Source: Mallotus nudiflorus
Taxonomy: Eukaryota; Streptophyta; Magnoliopsida; Malpighiales; Euphorbiaceae
Length of the DNA stretch: 64,000 nt
Assembly: GCA_947683625.1 (NCBI GenBank)
Contig: CANTUR010000383.1
Coordinates: 2,700,501 to 2,764,500 of the forward strand
Direction of reading: 5' to 3'
Each line of letters begins with the position of its first letter. The first letter of the stretch is position 1. A program made the position numbers and the translations under genes. The notes beneath the pieces were generated by a model. It saw only the letters and a program-made list of their open reading frames with translations, was not told the origin of the DNA and searched no databases. Below are positions 56,119 to 64,000 of this stretch, piece by piece.

Positions 56119-57871
56119 CCATTTGGTGCCTCTAATAGGATGATGTTTAGGTCAAGGAACTAAGGTCCAAACCTTATTTCTCTCAAATTGATTTAACTCT
56201 TCTTATATAGGAAGGACCCAAAATTCATCACACAAAGCATTATCAATATTTTCGGGTTTTAGTTTAAGAAATAAAGGCTAAATTAATAATAGACTTTAAT
56301 TGAGATATAGTAGTTACTCCTGTTGTAGTGTCACCTATAATAAGGTTTTGAGGGTGAGATTTCTTGAATTTTTAATCCTTTGGAAGTTCATTCTTTAAGG
56401 TAGGTTGATATGTCTTCTCATTTTCGTCCTTGATTGGATCTTCAAGTTCTAAAGGCTTACTAGCATTTTCTTCTTATGTTTCCACAATTTCATTGTCACC
56501 TATAAGATGATCAACACTACAAGCATCCTTTCTAGGATTAAGTGAGTTTGATGAATCAAATACCATATGCATTGACTCTTTAACTACTAAAGTTATCTTA
56601 TTAAAGACCCTATATGCTTTACTAAAAAGAGAATAGCCTAGGAAAATTCCTTCATCGGCTTTAGAATTAAATTTTCCAAGATTATCGTTGGTGTTCAATA
56701 TAAAGCACTTATATCCAAATACTCTTAGATATGAGATTTTGGATTTTCAATTGTTCTATAGCTCATAAGAAGTTTCATTCAAAATTGGTTTTTTAAAAAC
56801 TCTATTTGAAATGTAGCAAGACGTGTTAATGGCTTCTGCCAAAAAGTATAGAGGCAAATTATACTCATGAAGCATTGTTCTAGCCATTTCCATAAGACTT
56901 CTATTTTTCCTTTCAACTACTCCATTTTTTTGTGGAGTTTTAGGAGAAGAGAATGTATGTGAAATACCATTTCCATCATAAAAGGTTTTAAAAAATTCAT
57001 TTTCAAACTCGGTTGCATAATCGCTTCTTATAGAGGAAATACAAAAGCCTTTTTCTTTTTAAACTCTTTTTACAAACTTTTCAAAAGCTTTAAATGCATC
57101 ATTCTTATGAGCAAGGAAACATACCCAAGTAAATCTAGAGTAATCATCAACCAATACATATGCATAGTGCATACCACCGAGACTAGCAACTCTAGTTGGT
57201 CTAAACGAAGCCATATATATAAGTTTAAGTGGCTCAGAAGTGGACATTACATTTTTTAGCTTAAATAAGGACTTGGATTGTTTTCCCTTTTGGCAAGCAT
57301 CATAAGGTTTATCCTTAGTGAATTCAAGCTTAGGTAAACTAATCATAAGTTCATGTTTACAAAGATCATTCAAAAGCTCAAAATTTTCATGTCCTAACCT
57401 TCTATGCCATGTCCATGTGTCATGGGAGATAGACACTAAGAATTTTATGTCTTTGTTATCAATTTTATTCAAATATATAACATAAACATTGTCTATTCTT
57501 TCACCACTAAAAATAATTTTATTTTCATCAAGACTACTAACAAAGCAATTTTTAGGATAGAAAGTTACTTTATTTCCCATATCACATAATTGACTTATAC
57601 TAAGAAAATTATGTTTAAGACCATCAACAAACAATATATGATGTATGGATAAGGATTGAGGATTACCTGTTTCTCTAATGCCAATAATTTTTCCTTTTGC
57701 ATTATCTCCAAAAGTAACATGTCCTCCATCCTTAACATTAAGTTTGTTGAATTGCTCTTTGTCTCCCATCATGTGCCTTGAACATCCATTATTAAGATAC
57801 CACTTGATTTTTGTTCTTGTGGATTTCAAGCACATATACACAAAATAACTTAAGTGTTCTTTTGGACCCAA
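56119..57871 (-). pseudogene. Copia protease, GAG-pre-integrase and integrase
   Basis: Open from 57871 to 57059 for 270 codons: protease segment with NNGCSRHMMG (the DSG catalytic triplet reads NNG), then GHVTFGDNAKGKIIGI, the GAG-pre-integrase HHCC-type block (HRRLGH, then CDACQKGKQS-like), and the start of the integrase core (YVLVDDYSRFTWV). Integrase continues in shifted frames through 56750. The C-terminal linker (LGYSLFSKAYRVFN) lies at 56698-56474. Confidence 0.85.
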
Positions 57872-58560
57872 ACCTTTCTTGGTCTAGGTTGGTTAGTTTC
57901 AAGATAATTCATAGGAAGTAAATTCATATGTAGTATTTTATAGAAGCACACATTGTTAGTATGTCCTTTGATCATGCAATAAGAACATACAATATTTTTG
58001 AATTTATTCCTTCTAGGATGAAATGCTTTCCTAGTGTGTGTAATATGTCTTTAGTGTTGTGTGTATCTCCTATTATTTTATGTTATTAAGTGAGACATGC
58101 ATTGAAAATGGTGATGTGTATTTCGATAATTTTGTGCAACATGTTTATGAGCATTGTATTGTTTAGCATGCCTATTATAGTTGTGTCTAATGTACATATA
58201 AGCATGTTTGGTTTGAGGTGCTCTAGTTGAAGCCTTACCTTTTTATGTTAATGAAGGATGAATCTTATGAGACTTTCCCTTGCTATTTAACATATGAGAT
58301 CTTTTAGCTTTGAAAGCTTGAGTCTCATTTGATTTGGTGGTTCCTTTTGATTAGTATTCTATTGGCTTCTTGCAAGAGTAGTTACCACACCATCAATGAT
58401 AGTTATAGGTGGTTCCTAACTAGGACAATGTCCTAAAGTTTGATGGAATCATAATCAAGATATAATTCCATTTTGAATTTCCAATGTGGATAGTCACTAC
58501 CATTAAAGAATGGTCTAAGAGAAGAGATGTTTTGTAATTCACTTCCTATGACCTTGTATT
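57872..58560 (-). pseudogene. Copia gag, internally deleted
   Basis: The minus strand keeps the gag start (FFNGSDYPHWKFKMELYL near 58480), then loses most of the gag core. It keeps a His-rich segment (58230-58080) and a well-formed zinc knuckle CSYCMIKGHTNNVC (about 57990-57945). The first copia shows the opposite pattern: core kept, this second knuckle lost. Confidence 0.75.
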
Positions 58561-58581
58561 CTAGAAATGAAGTACTTAGAA

Positions 58582-58600
58582 TTCAAACTCTGATACCAAT
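58582..58600 (-). promoter_or_regulatory. Primer-binding site of the second copia
   Basis: Minus-strand ATTGGTATCAGAGTTTGA directly inside the 5' LTR, the standard initiator-Met tRNA PBS of plant copia elements. Confidence 0.85.
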
Positions 58601-59858
58601 TGAAAAGAGTCATAGGGGGGTGAATAGGACTATCAAATAAAAATGAGAAATTAAAAGAATTCTTTGCAAGAATTGAATGGAAGTTGAGAAGGAAGAATGA
58701 AGAACACAAAAATTGAAGGAGTTCGGATTCAATAGTAATCTACATCTACACCTAAGTTACCCCTAAGTTAGGATTTTAAATCACCCACAATCTTATTCAT
58801 AAGATTGAGATTACATAGGAGTTTTATGGCTCACTCTTACAACCTTACAACTTGAGTTTTCAAGGCTTACTCAAAAACCAAATCCCAAGTGTTTTAATGG
58901 ACAACACTTAAACCAATTCCTTTAGAAATAAATCTCACTTCTCTTTTAATATATCCCAAGATTTAAGATAAAGAGAAATTCTATTTTTAACACATAACCA
59001 AATCTCATAAGAGTTATACAAATAAAAAATTATTTAAGAGAATTTGAGAGCTTAATTGAATGCTTAAGAAAGAATGAATGATAAACAAGTTTCTTAACTT
59101 CCATTTAGTTCTAGAGTATTTATATAGACAAACAATAAAAAATATAGCTATTGGAGGTGTAGATAATGTGTTCAATGTCTATATTTTGAATCTAGTGTTT
59201 ATAATTTTAAACTATTGAAAGTGATGCTATCAAATAGCTATGCATGGATTGAAAATGTGATTGGCTAATAAAGAAATTTGAATTTGCCCACACTGTCTTC
59301 ATGAACATTGTAGATATTTAACTTAGCTTTTTATATAATTTTTAATCACCTTAATTTGACTTCTTTAGCTCAAGAAATGTCTAAAATACTAAGAGTTATG
59401 CAAATTAAAATGCAGACTACTATCAGACAGCTATGTACAAGTCAAAGCTGTGATTTTCTATTGGTGAAGTTTGAATTTACCCATAATTTTTTCATAAAAG
59501 TTATAGATATTTGACTTAGCTTTTTATATCATTTTGAATCACTTTAATTAGTCTTTTATAGCTCAAGATATGTCTAAAATACTAAGAGTTGTGCAATCTA
59601 AAATGCAGACTATTGTCAAACAGCTATACACAAGTTGAAGCCATGATTTTCTATTGGATACATTTGAATTTGAAACACTTTTTGCATGAAAGTTATAGAT
59701 ATTTGACTTAGCTTTCCCTATCATTTTGAATCACCTTAATTAGGCTTATGTAGCTCAAGATATGTCTAAAATACTAAGAGCTGTATAATCTGAAATGGCA
59801 GCTGCATATGTTGATTTTGACTTAATATTTGCATACCCAATTAACTTGGATTTTGACA
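58601..59858 (-). repeat. 5' LTR of the second copia
   Basis: About 1.26 kb, starting TGAAAAGAG on the plus strand. A TATA-type element (TTTATATAGAC, plus-strand view, about 59119) lies in reverse. The distal half consists of a ~192-bp tandem repeat. Confidence 0.8.
59311..59815 (-). repeat. ~192-bp tandem repeat in the second copia's 5' LTR
   Basis: TAGATATTTRACTTAGCTTT recurs at 59311, 59503 and 59696. Each is followed by TTTTGAATCAC, an AGCTCAAGA-ATGTCTAAAA block and AATGCAGACTA (or a close variant). About 2.6 copies. Confidence 0.88.
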
Positions 59859-61270
59859 AGAAAGCCTAATTCAGAAAGCTTAAAATTAAGTTTATTAAGA
59901 TCAAAATTAAGATTTATCATTACTAAGGTCAATAGAAGTAATGATTCAAAACCTCCAAACTTAGATGCACTTATTGCAATAACAGTTGAATTCCTTGATT
60001 CAAGGAAATAATCTCACAATAACTCACCCAGAATATATTGTAGCACAATTAGTGGCAGCTTTGAATGCGTTTGGTGGAAATAGAAAAAATTATAAAGTTT
60101 TGGAAGGAGAATTTAGCTCAATAACCATGACCTTAGATGATTTAAAGATAGCTCAAAAAGTTGAAGAAGTCATGCATAAAGCTCATAATGGACCGAGGAA
60201 AGAAGATGAATGCGTTATGGAAGGAAAGACACCTTTTGTAAGCAAAAAAATTCGGACGAAGATACCAACCAAATTCAGAATGCCTCAGTTAGATTAGTTT
60301 GGTAGAACCAAAGATCCAATCAACCATATAACCTTATTTAGGTCTAGAATGTTACTTCAAAATGTAAATAATGGAATCATGTGAAGAGTCTTTCCTAGTA
60401 CACTCACTAAGAATGCTTAGAAGTGGTTCCACTAGGTTCCTGAGAATTCTATCTCATCCTTTAAAGAATTAGCTGAGAAATTCTAGACTTAGTTCATCAC
60501 CAATGTCTCTCTTACCAAAAAATTAATGATCTTTAGATAGGAGGCCACAGAGTCATTTTGAAGCTATTTGGATTGATTCAAAAAAGTAGTGATGCAGATC
60601 AAAAATTTGATCGATGAAGTAGCCATAGAGGCTTTAAAAAATAGGACCTGACTAAGGAAGCTCAAAGATAAGATAATGACAAAAGAACCTAACACCTTTA
60701 CTGAGGTATTGGCTATAGTGATAAAAATGATAAAGAAGGATATACCGGGATGACGAGAAAACACCTATAAGAAAAGATGAAAGATTAGGACCAAGAAGGC
60801 CTAGTTTTTAGTGGACAAACTTTAGAAACTTAGTGGAAGGATTTAGAAAGGAGGCAGAGAAGTATACGCCACTAAACACTTCTAGATCTAAAATCCTAAT
60901 ATGGATAAGACAAAATGGCTTAGGCATAACCCTAGCTAGAAGGCAGAGTCTAGCCAAGGGAACCGTGCAAGATAGGAGGCACTACTGTTAATACCACGGG
61001 GATTATGGGCACGAAGCTGAGGCATATCAAGAATTGAAGAATTCCATAAAAAGATTAATAAAGAATGGGAAACTTGGAAGCTTCACTTACACAACTATAA
61101 GGAATAGAGATCTAGATGATCAAGACAGGGATAAGCCAAAGCCAAAGAAAGCTTGGAGTGAAGTGGCCAGAGTTATCAACATGATTGTTAGAGGAGAAGC
61201 GACTGAGAGAAGGCTTAAAAGATCTCAAAAGGAAAAAGGGTTCACCCTTGAAAGGAGGCAAATTATTACA
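59859..61270 (+). pseudogene. Tat-lineage gag, main part
   Basis: Resumes after the copia. A Lys-rich stretch leads to the retrotrans_gag core at about 60290-60560 (MLLQNVNNGIM, then KWFH, then SISSFKELAEKF, then FITNVSLTKKLMIF), followed by an EPNTFTEVLAI segment. A degenerate zinc finger near 60980-61035 reads YHGDYGHEAEAYQELK, with the last Cys replaced by Tyr. Stops near 59869, 60296, 60383, 60420 and 60538. In gene order this is the Gag part of a Gag-Pol polyprotein. Confidence 0.75.
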
Positions 61271-61620
61271 TTATGTTCAGAAGATGGGAAACCCTCATAA
61301 TGATGCATTGGTGGTGAGCGCTTTTATTAAAAATTACTTAGTAAAAAGATTATTAATTGATTATGGGAGCATTGTTAATGCACTCTTTTGGAATGCTTAT
61401 AAAGCGATGAGAGGTTCTATCATTGATTTGAAAGCTATTCAAAATCCCATTACAAGCATTTAGGGAGGAACCACCCAACCAACGAGACTAGTAGAACTGA
61501 GTTTAGAATTTAGCGATCGAGATATTGGGGATGTGAAAGATTCAAAGCCCTATTCAATATGGTAGATCTTCCCCTCGCATACAATGGCATCATAGGTTGA
61601 CCAATCCTCTATGAGATTAA
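61270..61620 (+). pseudogene. Tat-lineage protease
   Basis: NDALVVSAFIKNYLVKRLLI is followed by DYGSIVNALF. The catalytic D-T/S-G triplet reads DYG, so the enzyme would be inactive. A stop follows at 61461. Confidence 0.65.
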
Positions 61621-61738
61621 TGTAGTCATAAGTATCAGGTGTCTGACCATGAAAATTCCTCTTGGAGTTCGGATCCTAACAATTTATTAGGATCAACATA
61701 TGGCTAGACAATGCTACCAGTTGGCAGTTAAGCCCTAA

Positions 61739-62750
61739 ATGGAAGCATTCCCTTTAGAATCATTGGAAGTGGAGAAAAAAAGAGCCAATCCCAAACCAGT
61801 TGACCAGGTCCAGACCTTACAGATTGCTGAGGGAAAGATAATTATAGTTGATAATGAGCTTAATAATGAATTTAAGCATGGAATAAGCAAGGTCCTTATC
61901 AAACATTCAGGCAGCTTTGCCTTTAAAGTTTCTGAGATCATTGGAGTAGATCCTTACATTGCCTTGCATAGTTTGAACATCAAGCTAAGAGCTAAACTAG
62001 TCATTCAGAAAAAGAGGAACTTTGTATACAAAAGACAGAAGGTGATTGTTGAAGAAATAAAGAAATTACTGGAAGCTAGATTCATTAAAGAAGTAACACA
62101 CCTAGAATGGGTAGCCAATATAGTGCTAGTAGAAAAGTCCAATGGAAAGTATAGAATGTGTTTGGATTACACTAATCTTAATAAAGTGCCTGTTGTCGAT
62201 GATAGATCAACTAGTAGACTCAACTGCTTGTCATAGCTTGTATAACTTTGTGGATGCTGCTCAGGGGTACCATCAGATACCAATGAAGAAAGAAGATTAG
62301 GAAAAGATGTCGTTTATCACTCACGAAGGTCTTTATTACTACAAGGTTATGCCCATTAGATTGAAGAACACCAGAGCAACATACCAAAGGCTGATGAATC
62401 ATGTGTTCTAAAAATAAATTAGAAAAATTATAGAGGTATATATAGATGACATCATCATCAAGAGCCAATATGCAGAATATTATTCTGATGACCTTAATCA
62501 AATCCTTTAAATATTTGACTAATACTAAATCAAGCTTAATCCAAAGAAGTGTGTTTTTAGGGTAAAGGTAGGAAAATTCTAGGAATCATGATATCCCATA
62601 TAGGAATTGAAGTTAATCCTGAAAAGATAGAGGCCATACTTAAGATGAAAGCTTCAACATCAATAAATGAGCTAAAAAAGCTAAATGGTAGAATAATAAC
62701 CTTGAGGCATTTTATTTTCTATTTAGCCAAATGACGTCTACATTGTTCTA
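61739..62750 (+). pseudogene. Tat-lineage reverse transcriptase
   Basis: Open for 165 codons from 61739, ending near 62236: connector region, then EVTHLEWVANIVLVEKSNGK and RMCLDYTNLNK (RT fingers/palm). After a frame change the active-site box VYIDDIIIKS lies at 62436-62465, with YIDD at 62439-62450. The thumb (SINELKKLNGRI) is near 62660-62700. At least four stops or frameshifts. Confidence 0.8.
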
Positions 62751-63195
62751 AGCCTTAAAGAACTCTAAAAAGTTTATATGGAATGAAGAATACCAGGCAT
62801 CTTTTGAATACATTAAAAATTTCTTATCCTTGCCATTTCTATTCAGCAGATTGATCCTTGGAGAAACACTATACTTATATCTCTCTATCAGTTAGAAGTC
62901 AATTGCAATGGTATTAGTTAGGGAAGAAGGAGGTTAGAAAAGTCCAGTACACTACATTAGCAAAATACTTAGAGGATCAAAATTTCAATATCCTAAACTG
63001 GATAAGTTAGCTATGGCTATCATACACACATCTCAAAAACTCTGACATTTTTTTAGGCTCACTCAATCATTGTAAGATCCAGCTTCCCACTAAGGAAAAT
63101 CTTACAAAGACCTAAGACATTTGATAGACTAGTTCAATGGTCGATATTGCTCAGAGAATTCGACATTAGTTATGAACCTCAACAATAGACCCTGG
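62751..63195 (+). pseudogene. Tat-lineage RNase H (standard)
   Basis: FIWNEEYQASFEYIKNFLS, then VHYISKILRGSKFQYPKLDK, then LAMAIIHTSQKL: the usual gypsy RNase H / connection sequence. Stops near 62895, 62938 and 63042. Confidence 0.72.
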
Positions 63196-63229
63196 CAGAC
63201 TTTATACAAGAGATGACAGTGGAAGACTT

Positions 63230-63650
63230 TGCTCTTTTTGAATGCTCGGAGTGGAAGTTATACACTGATAGAGCCTCGTCCATTTGAGGATCTAATACTG
63301 GAGTCATTCTTAAAGGGCCACACAAAGTCTTAATTAGATACGCAATTCTGATAAAGTATAATGCAACTAATAATGCAGTCGAGTATGAAGCACTCGTCAC
63401 ATGATTGAAGTTAGCTACAAAAGTAAGAGTCGAATATCTCAAAATATACTCTGATTCACAACTAGTAGTAAACCAAGTAAGAGGAACATACCGAATCAAG
63501 GATCCAAGCATTGCTAAATACATTGAGAAAGTTAGAAAGCTCTTGAACAAGCTCGAGCAGGATGGAAGATAATGGAAAATCATCGAAATCCCCAAAAATA
63601 AGAACTCAGAAGTAGACTCACTAGGCAAATTAGTAATAAAAGATAGTTAG
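63230..63650 (+). pseudogene. Additional (archaeal-type) RNase H of the Tat lineage
   Basis: YTDRASS (first catalytic Asp), then GVILKGPHKVLIRYA, then TNNAVEYEAL (the catalytic Glu), then IYSDSQLVVNQV (second Asp) and KNSEVDSLGKLV (C-terminal Asp region). This second RNase H after the gypsy one is known in Tat/Ogre-branch elements. A stop follows SS and another lies in place of a Gly near 63402. The minus-strand open frame across this segment is a shadow. Confidence 0.75.
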
Positions 63651-63799
63651 ATATTCAAAGAACTCGAGCGTACTGAGGAATTGATAAACCAAGCACTGAG
63701 GAGGTAGAGATCATGGACATCTAGTAAGTAGCAGAATGGATGAAACCGATCATTAAGTATCTTGAGCATGGGGTACTTCCACAAGATAGGTTGAATGCT

Positions 63800-64000
63800 T
63801 AAAAGTTAAAGATAAAAGTTGTGCACTACTCCATGAATAATAGGGAACTTTGTACAAAGTTTCTTTTATATCTGTGGTCTAAGTGTGTATCACTAAAGGA
63901 AGGAAATTATGTACTTAAAAGAAATTTATAAAGGAATTTGTGGAGCTCATGAATCTCATCATTCACTAATCATAAAAGCATTGCTCCATGGTTGCTATTG
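63800..64000 (+). pseudogene. Tat-lineage integrase, zinc-binding N-terminus (cut by window edge)
   Basis: EGNYVLK, then after a frame change IYKGICGAHESHHSLIIKAL and HGCYW: the HHCC-type integrase N-terminal domain. The catalytic core lies beyond the window. Confidence 0.65.

Larger units (their letters stand above)
53865..59858 (-). mobile_element. Second Ty1/copia element, SIRE-type, minus strand, degenerate
   Basis: Runs 5' to 3' from right to left. The 5' LTR is 58601 to about 59858; the 3' LTR is a remnant (53865 to about 53996). It belongs to the same family as the 12884-31630 element: LTR sequence (about 58730-58925) matches the block around 13620-13970, and pol matches closely. It lacks the extra ORF found in that element. 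The flanks are GAAGC on the left and AGAAAGC on the right, so the TSD is not cleanly resolved and the right boundary is approximate. Confidence 0.82.
53041..64000 (+). mobile_element. Tat-lineage Ty3/gypsy element, incomplete at window edge, carrying a nested copia
   Basis: LTR-like sequence ends at 53447, followed by a PBS and a gag-pol in order gag, PR, RT, RNase H, additional RNase H, integrase start, still open at 64000. A minus-strand copia (53865 to about 59858) separates the gag N-terminus from the rest. The left LTR boundary is uncertain because the partner LTR lies beyond the window. The second RNase H after the normal one is a hallmark of the Tat/Ogre branch. Coding is broken by many stops. 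Confidence 0.82.

Noticed and set aside
63179..63628. 149-codon minus-strand ORF
   Set aside because: Shadow of the plus-strand additional RNase H, which shows catalytic motifs.
12884..64000. Endogenous pararetrovirus
   Set aside because: All RT segments read as copia or gypsy with LTRs, integrase and TSDs. No coat or movement protein motifs seen.

Overview
This window is eudicot plant nuclear DNA. It is AT-rich, the genes have GT-AG introns, and the protein families are plant-typical (PPR, FAR1-related, TRICHOME BIREFRINGENCE-LIKE, LIFEGUARD). I cannot name the species from sequence alone.

The window has two parts. Positions 1-9.7 kb are a compact gene island: exon 1 of a LIFEGUARD/Bax-inhibitor-1 gene (minus), a single-exon P-class PPR gene (plus) sharing a 577-bp intergenic promoter with it, a FAR1-RELATED SEQUENCE gene of the FRS7/FRS12 type (plus), and a five-exon TBL/PMR5 O-acetyltransferase-type gene (minus) that converges on the FRS gene. 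These four genes have unrelated roles and form no operon or pathway.

From about 9.85 kb to the right edge I find no intact host gene. The rest is a stack of nested transposable elements. (1) A foldback-type repeat cluster at 9853-12136. (2) An ORF1-only LINE-like element (12385-33035, minus) split by a SIRE-type Ty1/copia element (12884-31630, plus; TSD GTCTT). That element is itself split by three solo LTRs: two copies of one ~3.24-kb LTR in opposite orientation (14414-17656, TSD ATGGT; 18941-22186, TSD GCTTA) and one 2.14-kb LTR (23903-26043, TSD AGGTG). (3) A short poly(A) retroelement (33439-33996). (4) A non-autonomous Ogre/Tat-like Ty3/gypsy element (34536-52748, TSD CACAT) whose 3' LTR is split by a non-autonomous Athila-like element (43009-50671, minus). 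The 2.14-kb solo LTR belongs to the same family as this element's LTRs. (5) A LINE RNase H fragment followed by a Tat-lineage gypsy element with an additional RNase H (about 53041 to beyond 64000), split by a second SIRE-type copia (53865 to about 59858, minus).

Target-site duplications were read directly for most insertions. For the copia element and the three solo LTRs inside it, the host reading frame is continuous across the insertion once the insert and one TSD copy are ignored, which gives a relative order of events. All retroelement coding regions carry stops, frameshifts or lost catalytic residues, so they are annotated as pseudogenes. The points most worth checking are: an extra ORF with its own TATA-type promoter downstream of pol in the first copia element and missing from its sister copy; a ~120-bp module shared between the 3' regions of the Ogre-like and Athila-like elements; the 3.24-kb inverted repeat; and the ORF1-only LINE copy.
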